A DNA stretch of 52,871 nt from Burkholderiales bacterium. Lineage in GTDB: Bacteria; Pseudomonadota; Gammaproteobacteria; Burkholderiales; Burkholderiaceae_E. The notes beneath the pieces are model-generated. The model saw only the letters and a list, made by a program, of their open reading frames with translations. It made no database searches and was not told the origin of the DNA. This document shows, one piece after another, positions 15,338 to 26,046 of this stretch; the first letter of the stretch is position 1, and each line of letters begins with the position of its first letter. The translations under genes were made by a program, and so were the position numbers. Where the stretch lies: contig JAFKGG010000371.1 in assembly GCA_017307915.1 (NCBI GenBank), forward strand, positions 1-52,871, read 5' to 3'.

Positions 15338-16834
15338 TCAGATCGCCTTGTAGTCGAACGCCGCGAACACCTTGGCGTCGCGCCATAGCTGCGCTTCGTC
15401 GAGCAGGCTGTCGTGCACCAGCGGCGACTGGCGCGCCCAGGTCGCCGGCATCTCGATACGCAGCTTGCGCTGTTTGAAGAACAGTGCCGGCACCGGAAGC
15501 TCCTGGTCATCGCGCTTGCGGTGCAGGATCGTCGCCACGCGTAGCGCCGCCACGGCCAGCCATTGCAGATCATCGAGCGGCGTGCGCAGCTTGCGCAGAC
15601 CGCCGACCTGCGTCAATGTCAGCAGCGCCAGGGCATCCTGCTCGCGCTGCGAAAAGCCCGGCATGTCGGCGTGCTGCAGGATGTAGGCCGAGTGCTTGTG
15701 AAAACCTTCGTGCGAGATCGAACGGCCGACGTCGGCTAGCCGCGCTGCCCAACCGAGCAGGCGGCGGCGGGCGTCGAGTTCTTCGCGGGCGCCGCGTGCC
15801 CCCTGGTCGAACAAGGCCAGCGCCGTGTCGTGCACGCGCTGCGCGTGCCGGGCATCGATGTGATAGCGGCGGCTCAGTTGCTCGACGGTGACCACGCGCA
15901 TGTCGTCGCCCGCGTCGCGGCCGAGCAGGTCATAGAGCACGCCATGGCGCAGCGCCCCGTTGCAATAGCGCAGCGACTCGATGCCCAGCTCGTCGAACGC
16001 CGCCATCATCACCGCCAGGCCGCCGGCCAGCACCGGCCGGCGATCGGGTTTCAAGCCGCGTAGTTCGAGGCGCTCGGCGCCGCCGGCCTCGATCAGCGCG
16101 GCATGGATGCGCGCCAGCGACTCGCGATCGAGTTCCTCGGTGTCCCACTCGGCCTGCGCGATCTGCGCCAGCGCCTTGGCGGTGCCCGACGTGCCCACCG
16201 CGTAGCGCCAGCCATGGCGGCGATAGTCGTCGCCGATCGGTGCAAACACGCCGCGTGCCGTGTAATAGGCGTGCTCGAAGCGGGTGCGATCGATGCGGCC
16301 GTCGGCGAAGGCACGCTGCGTCAGCGCCACGCAGCCGATCGGCGCCGATTCCAGCACGACCGGTTCGCGGTCGACGCCGATGATGCATTCAGTGGAGCCG
16401 CCGCCGATGTCGATGACCAGCCGCCGCTGCCCGTCGGGCGTCAGGGCATGCGCCGCGCCCAGGTAGATCAGCCGCGCTTCTTCGTGGCCCGAGATGACTT
16501 CGATCGGAAAGCCCAGCGCGGCCTCGGCCGACCCCAGGAAATGGCTGGCATTGCGCGCCACCCGCAAGGTATTGGTAGCCACCGCGCGCACCGTTTCGGG
16601 CGCAAACGAGCGCAGCCGTTCGCCGAACTGCGCCAGTGCGCGCAACCCGCGCGTCTGCGCGTCGGCATCGATCGAGCCGTCGGCGCGCAGACCGGCGGCC
16701 AGACGCACCGTCTGCTTCAGGCTGTCGAACGGCAGCACCGGTGCGCCGTGCACAGATTCGTCGACACGCCCGATCAGCAATCTGAAACTGTTCGACCCCA
16801 GGTCGACCGCTGCCAGCAATTTGTATCCCGCCAT
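15338..16834 (-). CDS. ppx: Exopolyphosphatase (Ppx/GppA family)
   Basis: 498 residues from the ATG at 16834. It belongs to the actin-like ASKHA fold: phosphate-binding DLGSNSFRLLIG at the N-terminus, VISGHEEARLIYLGA, and DIGGGSTECIIG for the second phosphate loop. The C-terminal half is the helical domain (HD-like) found in full-length Ppx/GppA. It releases orthophosphate from polyphosphate; GppA activity on pppGpp cannot be excluded. An ATG at 16849 is possible, but the residues from 16834 align with the family start, and longer frames toward 17002 overlap ppk1. It is divergent from ppk1 with about 100 bases between, pairing synthesis and breakdown of polyphosphate. Confidence 0.92.
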   Translation of the reverse strand: MAGYKLLAAVDLGSNSFRLLIGRVDESVHGAPVLPFDSLKQTVRLAAGLRADGSIDADAQTRGLRALAQFGERLRSFAPETVRAVATNTLRVARNASHFLGSAEAALGFPIEVISGHEEARLIYLGAAHALTPDGQRRLVIDIGGGSTECIIGVDREPVVLESAPIGCVALTQRAFADGRIDRTRFEHAYYTARGVFAPIGDDYRRHGWRYAVGTSGTAKALAQIAQAEWDTEELDRESLARIHAALIEAGGAERLELRGLKPDRRPVLAGGLAVMMAAFDELGIESLRYCNGALRHGVLYDLLGRDAGDDMRVVTVEQLSRRYHIDARHAQRVHDTALALFDQGARGAREELDARRRLLGWAARLADVGRSISHEGFHKHSAYILQHADMPGFSQREQDALALLTLTQVGGLRKLRTPLDDLQWLAVAALRVATILHRKRDDQELPVPALFFKQRKLRIEMPATWARQSPLVHDSLLDEAQLWRDAKVFAAFDYKAI

Positions 16835-16896
16835 CCCGCCCCGTGGCATTCTTACGATAGACAAACAATATGACAAATCGATGGCTCGCCGTGTCG

Positions 16897-16930
16897 CCGT
16901 CATCAAATCGTCACGTAATCGTCGCAAACT
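16897..16930 (+). promoter_or_regulatory. Candidate Pho box and -10 region of ppk1
   Basis: Three 7-base units with exact 11-base period: CCGTCAT (16897), TCGTCAC (16908), TCGTCGC (16919). Ten bases after the second unit lies CAAACT (16925-16930), a weak -10. The box overlaps the alternative upstream ATG of ppk1 (16881), which favours the start at 16938. Confidence 0.5.
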
Positions 16931-16937
16931 GCGGCCG

Positions 16938-18995
16938 ATGGATCTTTCGATCAGCGAGCCGCCGCGGTTGCTGAACCGCGAACTCGGCATTCTCTCATTC
17001 AACGAGCGCGTTCTCGCCCAGGCCGAGGACGAAACCGTGCCGCTGCTGGAGCGGCTGCGCTATCTCACCATCGTCAGCAACAATCTCGACGAGTTTTTCG
17101 AGATCCGTGTTGCCGAGCTGATGGAGTTCGCCCGACTCGGCCGCGGCGACGGTTTGCAGTCCCTGGAGGCGATCAGCGTCCGCGCGCGGCGGCTGGTCGC
17201 GCGCCAGTATGCACTTCTCAACACGCAGATCCTGCCCGCGATGGCCGCGCACGGGATTGTCGCGCTTCACAGCGCCGGTTGGAGTGAAGCGCAACGTCAA
17301 TGGGCCGAGCGCATTTTCGAGACCGAGATCGAGCCGCTGTTGACGCCGATCGCGCTCGACCCGGCGCATCCGTTTCCGCGCATCCTGAACAAGAGCCTGA
17401 ACTTCATCGTCGAGCTGCATGGCCACGACGCCTTCGGCCGGCGTGCCGGCGTGGCGATCGTACAGGCGCCGCGCGCGTTGCCGCGCGTGCTGCGCGTACC
17501 CGCCGACGTGTCGCAGGCGCCCTACGGCGTGATGCTGCTGACTTCGATCGTCGAAGGTTTCGTCGATCGGCTGTTTCCGGGCCTGACCGTGCGCTCGGTG
17601 CACCAGTTCCGCGTCACGCGCAACAGCGATCTGTTCGTCGATGACGAAGAGATCACCGATCTGCGCGCCGCATTGCAGGGCGAGCTGCTGCAGCGGCACT
17701 ACGGCGATTGCGTCCGGCTCGAAGTATCAGCGGGTATCTCCGAGGCGCTGACCGCCCGCCTGCTGCGCGAGTTCGACCTGGAACCGCAGAACTGCTATGT
17801 CGTCGACGGCGTGGTCAATCTGGTCCGGCTGCAGCAGATCATCGATCTGGTCGAGCGGCCCGATCTGAAGTTTCCGCCGTTCGAACCGGCGCTGCCGGCG
17901 CCGCTGCGCGACAAGGATCTGTTCGTGGCGATCCGCAAGCACGACATCCTGGTGCATCATCCGTACGAATCGTTCATGCCGGTGATGGAGTTCCTGGTCA
18001 GCGCGGCGCGCGATCCACTGGTTGTCGCGATCAAGCAGACCGTCTATCGCACCGGCGCCGACTCGGCGCTGATGCAGGCGCTGATCGACGCGGCGCGGGC
18101 CGGCAAGGAAGTGACGGTGGTGGTCGAGCTGATGGCGCGGTTCGACGAAGAGACCAACATCAATTGGGCCGCCAAGCTCGAACAGGCCGGTGCGCACGTG
18201 GTCTACGGCGTGGTCGGCCACAAGACGCACGCCAAGATGGCCATGGTGTTGCGCCGTGAAACCGGCAAGGACGGGCCGGTGCTGCGCCGCTACGTGCATC
18301 TGGGCACCGGCAATTATCATCCGCGCACGGCGCGGCTGTACGAAGACTTCGGCCTGTTCACCGCCAACGAAGAATTGTGTGCCGACGTGCACGAAGTGTT
18401 TCGCCGGCTGACCGGCCTGGGCCAGCGCGGCACGCTGCATCAGATCATGCAGGCGCCGTTCTCGCTGCACGAGATGCTGCTGTCGTCGATCCGGCGCGAG
18501 GCGGCTCATGCCAAGGCCGGCAAGAAGGCGTACCTGGCGGCCAAACTCAATGCGCTGCTGGAACCCACCGTCATTGAAGCGCTGTACGAGGCGAGCTGCG
18601 CTGGCGTCAAGATCGATCTGATCGTGCGCGGCGTGTGCGCGCTGCGGCCGGGTGTGATCGGCATGTCGGAGAACATTCGCGTGCGCTCGATCATCGGCCG
18701 CTTTCTCGAGCACAGCCGCGTCTTCTATTTCTTCAATGGCGGCAAGAAGGACGTCTGGCTGTCGTCGGCCGACTGGATGGATCGCAACCTGTTCCGGCGC
18801 GTCGAGATCGCGTTTCCGGTTCGCGATCGCAAGCTGAAGGAACGCGTGATCGACGAGGCGATCGACGTGCATCTGCGCGACAACGCCAATACGTGGATCA
18901 TGGACGGCGAGGGCCACTATCAACGCAAGCGCACTCGCAGCAAGCGCTTCGTGTCGCAGCAGGTGCTGATCGCGCGGGTATCGGGCGAGTCCTGA
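16938..18995 (+). CDS. ppk1: Polyphosphate kinase 1
   Basis: 685 residues, the usual size. All four PPK1 domains are present: the N-terminal LLNRELGILSFNERVL and VSNNLDEFFEIRVAEL, the head domain with AHPFPRILNKSLNF, and two C-terminal phospholipase-D-like domains with HHPYESFMPV, KQTVYRTG and HKTHAKMAMVLRRE, which contains the His that is autophosphorylated in this family. It polymerises the gamma-phosphate of ATP into polyphosphate at the membrane periphery. I chose the ATG at 16938 because the protein then begins like its relatives; the open frame reaches back into ppx. A Pho-box-like element lies immediately upstream, and ppx is divergent. phoX follows downstream. Confidence 0.96.
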   Translation: MDLSISEPPRLLNRELGILSFNERVLAQAEDETVPLLERLRYLTIVSNNLDEFFEIRVAELMEFARLGRGDGLQSLEAISVRARRLVARQYALLNTQILPAMAAHGIVALHSAGWSEAQRQWAERIFETEIEPLLTPIALDPAHPFPRILNKSLNFIVELHGHDAFGRRAGVAIVQAPRALPRVLRVPADVSQAPYGVMLLTSIVEGFVDRLFPGLTVRSVHQFRVTRNSDLFVDDEEITDLRAALQGELLQRHYGDCVRLEVSAGISEALTARLLREFDLEPQNCYVVDGVVNLVRLQQIIDLVERPDLKFPPFEPALPAPLRDKDLFVAIRKHDILVHHPYESFMPVMEFLVSAARDPLVVAIKQTVYRTGADSALMQALIDAARAGKEVTVVVELMARFDEETNINWAAKLEQAGAHVVYGVVGHKTHAKMAMVLRRETGKDGPVLRRYVHLGTGNYHPRTARLYEDFGLFTANEELCADVHEVFRRLTGLGQRGTLHQIMQAPFSLHEMLLSSIRREAAHAKAGKKAYLAAKLNALLEPTVIEALYEASCAGVKIDLIVRGVCALRPGVIGMSENIRVRSIIGRFLEHSRVFYFFNGGKKDVWLSSADWMDRNLFRRVEIAFPVRDRKLKERVIDEAIDVHLRDNANTWIMDGEGHYQRKRTRSKRFVSQQVLIARVSGES

Positions 18996-19020
18996 AGGCG
19001 TGTGCCCGCGCCGGGCGCGG

Positions 19021-19054
19021 CCGACATCGAAGCGTCATCTTCGCTACCTAGACT
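19021..19054 (+). promoter_or_regulatory. Candidate Pho box and -10 element of phoX
   Basis: CCGACAT-CGAA-GCGTCAT (19021-19038) is followed after exactly ten bases by TAGACT (19049-19054). The half-sites each match CTGTCAT in 5 of 7 positions. The downstream part, CGTCAT-N3-CG-N1-T-N2-CTAG-N1-CT, is shared with the porin promoter at 12178-12199. Confidence 0.65.
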
Positions 19055-19105
19055 CTGCGTGTTCCGTCGAGATATCGACATAGACACAAAGCCGGAGTCG
19101 CCCTC

Positions 19106-21157
19106 ATGAGTCAGTCCACCACAGACTTGGTCGTTCGAAACAGCAGCAACAACGAACCGTTCAGCTCCATCCTCAACAAGAGCATGTCGCGCCGCGCCGT
19201 GATGCGCGGGGGCTTGGGGGCCATCCTTGCGGTGGCCACCGGCGGCGGGCTGGCCGCCTGCGGCAGCGGCGATGATGCGGAGTCTTCGGGCGGAAATGAT
19301 CCGGCGCCCAAGCTGGCGCTGGGCTTCCAATCGCTGCCTGTTTCGATGACCGACGCCTGTGTCGTGCCGGCCGGCTACGTCGCGCACGTGCTGGGCCCGT
19401 GGGGCACGCCGCTCGACGACAATGCCGCTGCCTGGGATCCGAACGGCAACAATACCTCGCACGACCTGTTGCACTCGACCGGCATGCACCACGATGGCAT
19501 GCACTACTTCCCGATCGACGGCAGCTCGGCCGAAGGCCTGCTGGCGGTCAATCACGAATACATCGACGAGGTTGCACTGCACCCGAGCGGCCCGACCGCA
19601 CCCAACGGCAAGCGCCCCGCCGAGGAAGCGCGCAAGGAGATCAACGCCCACGGCGTGGCGATCCTGCATATTCGCAAGACGAGCGGGCGCTGGAACATCG
19701 TGAAGAACTCGCGTTACAACCGCCGCTTCACGTCGGCAACGCCGATGAGCCTGGCCGGGCCGGTGCGTGCAAGCGATTGGGTCAAGACCCCGTTTTCGCC
19801 CAATGGTTCGCAAGTGCGCGGTACCAACAACAATTGCGGCAACGGTCATACGCCGTGGGGCACCTACCTGACCTGTGAAGAGAACTGGGCCGCCTGTTTC
19901 AAGAACTCGGCCGAACAGCCGCGCGAACAGAAGCGCGTGGGCGTACCGTCTGCCAGCGGGCGCTACAAGTGGGAGACTGCGGCCGGCGATCCTTCCGAGG
20001 TCAACGGCGAGTTCGCGCGCTTCGACATCACGCCGACCGGTGCCGATGCGCTGCAGGATTGGCGCAATGAGATCAACGGCTTCGGCTACATCGTCGAGAT
20101 CGACCCCTTCGACCCCTCCAGCATCGCCATCAAGCGCACCGCGATGGGCCGCTTCGCCCATGAGGGTTGCGCCTTCGGCAAACTCGAGGCCGGCAAGCCG
20201 ATCTCGTTCTACAGCGGCGACGACTCCCGCTTCGAATACATCTACAAGTTCGTCTCCGAAGCCGTCTGGGATCCCGCCGATCTGGGGCGCAGCGACCGGC
20301 TGGCCGTCGGCGCCAAGTACCTGGACAAGGGCACGCTGTACGTGGCGCGTTTCGACGCCGATGGCACCGGCGTCTGGTTGCCGCTGGTCGAAAGCACCAT
20401 CGGCAAGGAAGGCCGCACCCTGGGTGCGGAGTTCGGCAGCCTGGACGCGATCATCATCAACACGCGCGGCGCGGCCGACTTCGTCGGCGCCACGCCGATG
20501 GACCGCCCGGAGTGGACTGCGGTGCATCCGGAAAGCGGCGACGTCTACCTCACGTTGACCAACAACACTGCGCGCAACCAGAGCACCGGTACCAATGCGG
20601 CCAATCCGCGCCTGAACAACGTCAACGGGCACATCGTGCGTTGGCACGACGAAGGCAACCAGCGCAACTTCCGCTGGGACATCTTCGTCTTCGGTTCCGA
20701 AGCGCAGGCCGAGGCCGGCGTGAACCGATCGGGGCTGACCGCGCTGAACCAGTTCGCCAGCCCCGATGGCCTGGGCTTCGACAGCCGCGGGATCATGTGG
20801 ATACAGACCGACAACGGCATCGACGGCGGCCGCAACAATGCGGTGGCGCGCGCCACCAACGACCAGATGCTGGCGGTGATCCCGAAGGCGCTGGCTGATT
20901 CCAGCGGCACGGGGCCGGTCGTCAATGGCGACAACCAGGGCGATCTGCGTCGCTTCTTCGTCGGGCCGAACGAGGCCGAGGTAACCGGCTTGGCTTTCAC
21001 GCCCGATAACAAGACCCTGTTCCTGAACATTCAGCATCCGGTCAACTGGCCGTATACCGACGATGCCACGGTGGCGACGCCGACCGGCACGAAGGTGCGG
21101 CCGCGCTCGTCGACGGTGGTGATTCAGCGGGCAGACGGTGGCGCGATCGGGGTCTAG
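19106..21157 (+). CDS. phoX: PhoX-family alkaline phosphatase (DUF839)
   Basis: 683 residues. A twin-arginine leader with SRRAVMRGG is followed by a hydrophobic stretch and LAACG, which also fits a lipoprotein cleavage site, so the protein is probably exported folded by Tat and may be lipid-anchored. The body matches the PhoX/DUF839 beta-propeller: AVNHEYIDE, NNNCGNGHTPWGTYLTCEENW, RFAHEGCAF and SPDGLGFDSRGIMWIQTDNG, regions that hold the calcium and iron ligands in characterised PhoX. These enzymes release phosphate from phosphomonoesters outside the cytoplasm. GGAG lies eight bases before the ATG, and a Pho-box promoter is 50-80 bases upstream. Glycerol kinase follows, a possible use for glycerol released from glycerol phosphates. 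Confidence 0.92.
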   Translation: MSQSTTDLVVRNSSNNEPFSSILNKSMSRRAVMRGGLGAILAVATGGGLAACGSGDDAESSGGNDPAPKLALGFQSLPVSMTDACVVPAGYVAHVLGPWGTPLDDNAAAWDPNGNNTSHDLLHSTGMHHDGMHYFPIDGSSAEGLLAVNHEYIDEVALHPSGPTAPNGKRPAEEARKEINAHGVAILHIRKTSGRWNIVKNSRYNRRFTSATPMSLAGPVRASDWVKTPFSPNGSQVRGTNNNCGNGHTPWGTYLTCEENWAACFKNSAEQPREQKRVGVPSASGRYKWETAAGDPSEVNGEFARFDITPTGADALQDWRNEINGFGYIVEIDPFDPSSIAIKRTAMGRFAHEGCAFGKLEAGKPISFYSGDDSRFEYIYKFVSEAVWDPADLGRSDRLAVGAKYLDKGTLYVARFDADGTGVWLPLVESTIGKEGRTLGAEFGSLDAIIINTRGAADFVGATPMDRPEWTAVHPESGDVYLTLTNNTARNQSTGTNAANPRLNNVNGHIVRWHDEGNQRNFRWDIFVFGSEAQAEAGVNRSGLTALNQFASPDGLGFDSRGIMWIQTDNGIDGGRNNAVARATNDQMLAVIPKALADSSGTGPVVNGDNQGDLRRFFVGPNEAEVTGLAFTPDNKTLFLNIQHPVNWPYTDDATVATPTGTKVRPRSSTVVIQRADGGAIGV

Positions 21158-21312
21158 CGCGCCGCGTCGATACATACGGCCGCGGCCGCTGCGAATGAAA
21201 GGCCTATTGCCGGCCGATTCTGGACGAGCACGTCCGATCGGCCCGACAATGTCTGGCTCGATCCAAGTGCGGCCCGGCCGGGCCGCCGTGATCGAGCCAG
21301 GAGCAGATTCCG

Positions 21313-22794
<1,482 letters not shown>

Positions 22795-22849
22795 GGGCCG
22801 GGCGCCGCGGGCCGGCCAGACGAGTCGGTGTCGGCGACGCGGGCTAAAG

Positions 22850-23641
22850 CTACGGATCCAGCGCGACCGTCCCGCTCACGGTCACCGACACCGTCGCCTT
22901 TCCCTGCGCCGATGGCAAGGGCGCGATTTCGGCCGCAGCCGCGTCGCGCGCCATCGCCATCATTCGCGGCATCGGTTGCGGGGGCGGCGGCGCGGCACCG
23001 TCGATCGACACGTCACGCACCGCAAAACCGCGGAAGCCGAGCGCCTTGGTGGCGGCGCCGGCCTTGGCGCGAAACGCCTGCACGGCCTCGGCGATCAACG
23101 ATTGCTCGACTGCGAGCTGCGTCTCGCGGCTCAGCGAATACGTGATCGACTCGATGTTCAGCTTGCCGGCCAGCTCGCCGATCAGGCGATTGAACTCTTC
23201 CGAAGGTTGGGCGGTGATGCGGATCGAGCCGCGCGTGCGCCAGCCCACCACGCGGCTTTGCTGCCAGACCGGGTTGGTCTGGTAGCCGGCCGTCTGCACC
23301 TCGAGATTGCCGCGTGCCTTCAACAGCTCGATCACCGGGCCCAGTGCCTGGCTCACCTGGGTCTGGCCGGGGGCCGGCGTCGGCGACTCACGCTCGGCAT
23401 ACAGCGTGACGGTGACCCGGTCCTGCTCGACGTCGCGGTAGGCGCTGGCCGACACGCTGAGCAGCGCCGGCCGTTCGCCGCCGCGCGACAGCGATGGGCG
23501 CGGCGGCTCTTGCGCGCTGGCGCGTACCGGCGTGGCGGCAAACAGTACCGCGCCCGCCAACGCGATGCCCAGCCGCAACCAGCGAGAACGCGCAGCGCTG
23601 GAGCAGGCTGCAGGGTTCGGGGATCGATGGTCTTGCCTCAT
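22850..23641 (-). CDS. Exported SIMPL-domain (DUF541) protein
   Basis: 263 residues. An N-terminal signal peptide with hydrophobic LRLGIALAGAVLFAATP is followed by a DUF541/SIMPL domain: LLSVSASAYRDVEQDRVTVTLYAE near residue 60, GYQTNPVWQQSRVVGWRTRGSIRI in the middle and a final beta-strand ATVSVTVSGTVALDP. Family members are periplasmic or outer-membrane associated and linked to oxidative stress resistance or signalling, without a known biochemical activity. The region at residues 210-235 is Pro/Met-rich. It is monocistronic and divergent from the enoyl-CoA hydratase gene, with 213 bases between in which I see no clear promoter or other element. Confidence 0.85.
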   Translation of the reverse strand: MRQDHRSPNPAACSSAARSRWLRLGIALAGAVLFAATPVRASAQEPPRPSLSRGGERPALLSVSASAYRDVEQDRVTVTLYAERESPTPAPGQTQVSQALGPVIELLKARGNLEVQTAGYQTNPVWQQSRVVGWRTRGSIRITAQPSEEFNRLIGELAGKLNIESITYSLSRETQLAVEQSLIAEAVQAFRAKAGAATKALGFRGFAVRDVSIDGAAPPPPQPMPRMMAMARDAAAAEIAPLPSAQGKATVSVTVSGTVALDP

Positions 23642-23854
23642 CGTAAACCTCCAACAGTCGAGGAATCGATGTTAACGCTTGAGCTGAGCAAAGGAGGCTA
23701 TCCTGTAAAACGAGCGGCGCTGCCATGAGCCGATTGATCAGGCCAGGCCGGTCTTGGTGAGCACGCTTTACGCCGAATAACTGCTTTGTCAATGCTGTAA
23801 TGGCGGTATGCCGTCGAACCAGCCAGAATGTCGACTCCCTAGGAAAAGATCAGA

Positions 23855-24631
23855 ATGGACGAACTCACTCAATTGCAGTGGCACTACGCCGATCACGTCG
23901 TGACCCTGACGCTGAATGCGCCGCCGGTGAATGCGCTGACGCGCACCTTGAACGACGAACTGACGGCGGCGATGGATCGCATCTCCGAGATGGACGAAGT
24001 GCGCGCGGTGGTGCTGACCGGTGCCGGAAAGGTGTTCTGCGCGGGCGCCGATCTCAAGGGGCGGGCAAACGTCATCAAGGGGCCGGGCGATCTGCCGGCG
24101 CATTCACGACGCACGCGGGAATGCTTTCATTCGATCCGAGAATGCGCCAAGCCGGTGATCGCGGCGGTGAACGGGCCGGCCTTGGGCTCCGGCTTGGCCA
24201 TTGTGGCGTCGAGCGACATCATCGTGGTGTCCGAAAAAGCGAGCCTCGGCTTGCCTGAAGTGGATGTCGGCCTGCTTGGCGGCGGCAGTCATGCGATGCG
24301 GCTGTTCAGCCACTCGAAGGTGCGCACGATGATGCTGACCGGCGAACGCGTGCCGGGGGCGGAGCTCTACCGTCTCGGCATTGCAGAAGCCTGCGTTGCG
24401 CCGGATGAATTGATGCCCAGGGCGCTGTCGCTGGCCACGATCATCGCCAGCAAGAGCCCGGTGTCGACCCGCATGGGCAAGCATACGCTGAACGTGATCG
24501 AAGACATGACGCTGCGCGACGGCTATCGCTATGAGCAGGACATGACGGCGCAGATCGCCAAGACCGACGACGCGAAGGAAGCCCAGCGCGCATTCGCCGA
24601 GAAGCGCAAGCCGGTATTTACCGGCCGTTGA
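23855..24631 (+). CDS. Enoyl-CoA hydratase/isomerase family protein
   Basis: 258 residues of the crotonase fold. The oxyanion-hole and catalytic region is seen in VVLTGAGKVFCAGADLKGR (around residue 50-70) and VNGPALGSGLAIVASSDIIV, followed by LGLPEVDVGLLGGG, where the Glu typical of hydratases is present. It probably hydrates or isomerises an acyl-CoA in fatty-acid or aromatic-acid oxidation; the substrate is not determinable. AGGAAAAG lies about ten bases before the ATG. It stands alone, separated by 150 bases from the glycosyltransferase gene, so it is not evidently part of the glycan locus. Confidence 0.9.
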   Translation: MDELTQLQWHYADHVVTLTLNAPPVNALTRTLNDELTAAMDRISEMDEVRAVVLTGAGKVFCAGADLKGRANVIKGPGDLPAHSRRTRECFHSIRECAKPVIAAVNGPALGSGLAIVASSDIIVVSEKASLGLPEVDVGLLGGGSHAMRLFSHSKVRTMMLTGERVPGAELYRLGIAEACVAPDELMPRALSLATIIASKSPVSTRMGKHTLNVIEDMTLRDGYRYEQDMTAQIAKTDDAKEAQRAFAEKRKPVFTGR

Positions 24632-24780
24632 TTGCGTCGCGGCGGCCCCGTTTCGAAAGGCAGTGGCGCATCGTCGCGTACGAGATCGATTTGCTGCCCA
24701 GGATCGAACTGATCCGATTCTGATGGCACAATGCGGCGGTCCGATTCGTGCCGGTACTCAGCGCGGCAAACAAGAAATCA

Positions 24781-26046
24781 ATGCGGACTCCTTTTTCACA
24801 AGCGCAGAACGACGAACTGCCCATTGCGGGGCTCGCTCGATCGGCCGCCGCAGAGACGGCCTGCGCCCGCACGTCGGCTGGCGTGCGGCCGCTGCGTCTG
24901 CTGATCGGCCTGCAGTATTACCTGCCGCACCGCACCGGCTACACATTGCACGTGCAGCGCGTGGCGCGCGCGCTGGCCGCGCGCGGCCATTCGGTGACGG
25001 TGCTCACCGCTCGCCACCTGCCGCAGCTGACGCCGCGCGAAACCGTCGAAGGCGTCGACGTCGTGCGCCTGCCGGCGCCGCTGCGCATCAGCCGCGGCGC
25101 CGTGATGCCGGGCTATCCCTGGCATGCCTGGCGGCTGGCGGCGCAGGCCGATGCGATCTGGATCAGCACGCCATTGCTCGAAACCTCGCTGTGGGCAATG
25201 GTGGCCAGGCTGCGCCGGCGCCGGCTGGTCGTCACGCACCATGGCGATCTGCACTTGCCGGCCGGCGCGCTGAACCGCTTCATCGAAGGCTTCACCTTCG
25301 CCAACTACCGGATCGCGGCGCGCGCCGCCGATGCCATCGTGGGCTACAGCGACGACTACGCGCGCTTCAGCCCCTACCTGCGCCCGTATGCCGACAAGGT
25401 CGTCGTCAACTATCCGCCGCTGGAAATACCGCAGCCCGATGCCGAAGGCACGGCGCGCTTGCGCAGCCGGCTCGCGCCGCAAGGGGGGCCGGTGATCGGC
25501 TTTGCCGGCCGCTTCGTGCGGGAAAAGCGCCCCGACGTGCTGCTGGCGGCGGCGCTGCTGCTGCGCGAGCGCTTTCCCGGCTTGCGCATCGCATTTGCCG
25601 GCCAGCACCAGATCGGCTATGAAGACACTTGGCAGCGCTGCGGCGAGCTGCTGCAGCAGGTCGGCGACACCGCGGTGTTTCTCGGGCTGATCGAAGATGC
25701 CCAAGCGCTGGCCGATTTCTATGCGGCCTGCGACGTGCTGGCCTTGCCGTCCGAATCCGAATGCTTCGCGCTGGTGCAGGTCGAGGCGATGCTGTGCGGC
25801 ACGCCGGTGGTGACCAGCGATATCCCCGGCGCGCGCGTGCCGGTGCAGCAAACCGGCATGGGGCGGCTGTTCGAGTGCGGCGATGCACGGGCGCTGGCCG
25901 AGGCCGTCGCGGCGGTGCTGGCCGAGCCGGCACGCTACCGGCGTTCACGCCTGCAGATCGAAGCGGTGTTCGACATCGAACGCACCGTCGATCGCTATGA
26001 AGCGCTGTTCGCCGGGCGTGCGCCGGCGCCGGCCGGCTCGATATGA
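24781..26046 (+). CDS. Glycosyltransferase family 4 (GT-B fold)
   Basis: 421 residues. The N-terminal acceptor domain begins LRLLIGLQYYLPHRTGYTLH and continues VARALAARGHSVTVLT, typical of GT4 enzymes. The C-terminal donor domain has GFAGRFVREKRPDVLL and the motif EXFALVQVEAMLCGTPVV in the form ESECFALVQVEAM. It transfers a sugar from a nucleotide donor to a lipid-linked or polysaccharide acceptor in the cytoplasm. The donor is unknown. I chose the ATG at 24781; a GTG at 24748 would add eleven residues. The stop overlaps the methyltransferase ATG by four bases, so these two are translationally coupled and open the envelope glycan locus. Confidence 0.9.
   Translation: MRTPFSQAQNDELPIAGLARSAAAETACARTSAGVRPLRLLIGLQYYLPHRTGYTLHVQRVARALAARGHSVTVLTARHLPQLTPRETVEGVDVVRLPAPLRISRGAVMPGYPWHAWRLAAQADAIWISTPLLETSLWAMVARLRRRRLVVTHHGDLHLPAGALNRFIEGFTFANYRIAARAADAIVGYSDDYARFSPYLRPYADKVVVNYPPLEIPQPDAEGTARLRSRLAPQGGPVIGFAGRFVREKRPDVLLAAALLLRERFPGLRIAFAGQHQIGYEDTWQRCGELLQQVGDTAVFLGLIEDAQALADFYAACDVLALPSESECFALVQVEAMLCGTPVVTSDIPGARVPVQQTGMGRLFECGDARALAEAVAAVLAEPARYRRSRLQIEAVFDIERTVDRYEALFAGRAPAPAGSI

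Noticed and set aside
16857-16880. Pho box reading toward ppx
   Set aside because: The two GACAAA-type units (TTTGTC on the minus strand) have a 12-base period instead of 11, so they do not fit PhoB geometry.
23642-23854. Possible promoter or small RNA between the SIMPL and hydratase genes
   Set aside because: TTGTCA is followed by TATGCC at only 15 bases and no hairpin with a T-run was found; not enough support.
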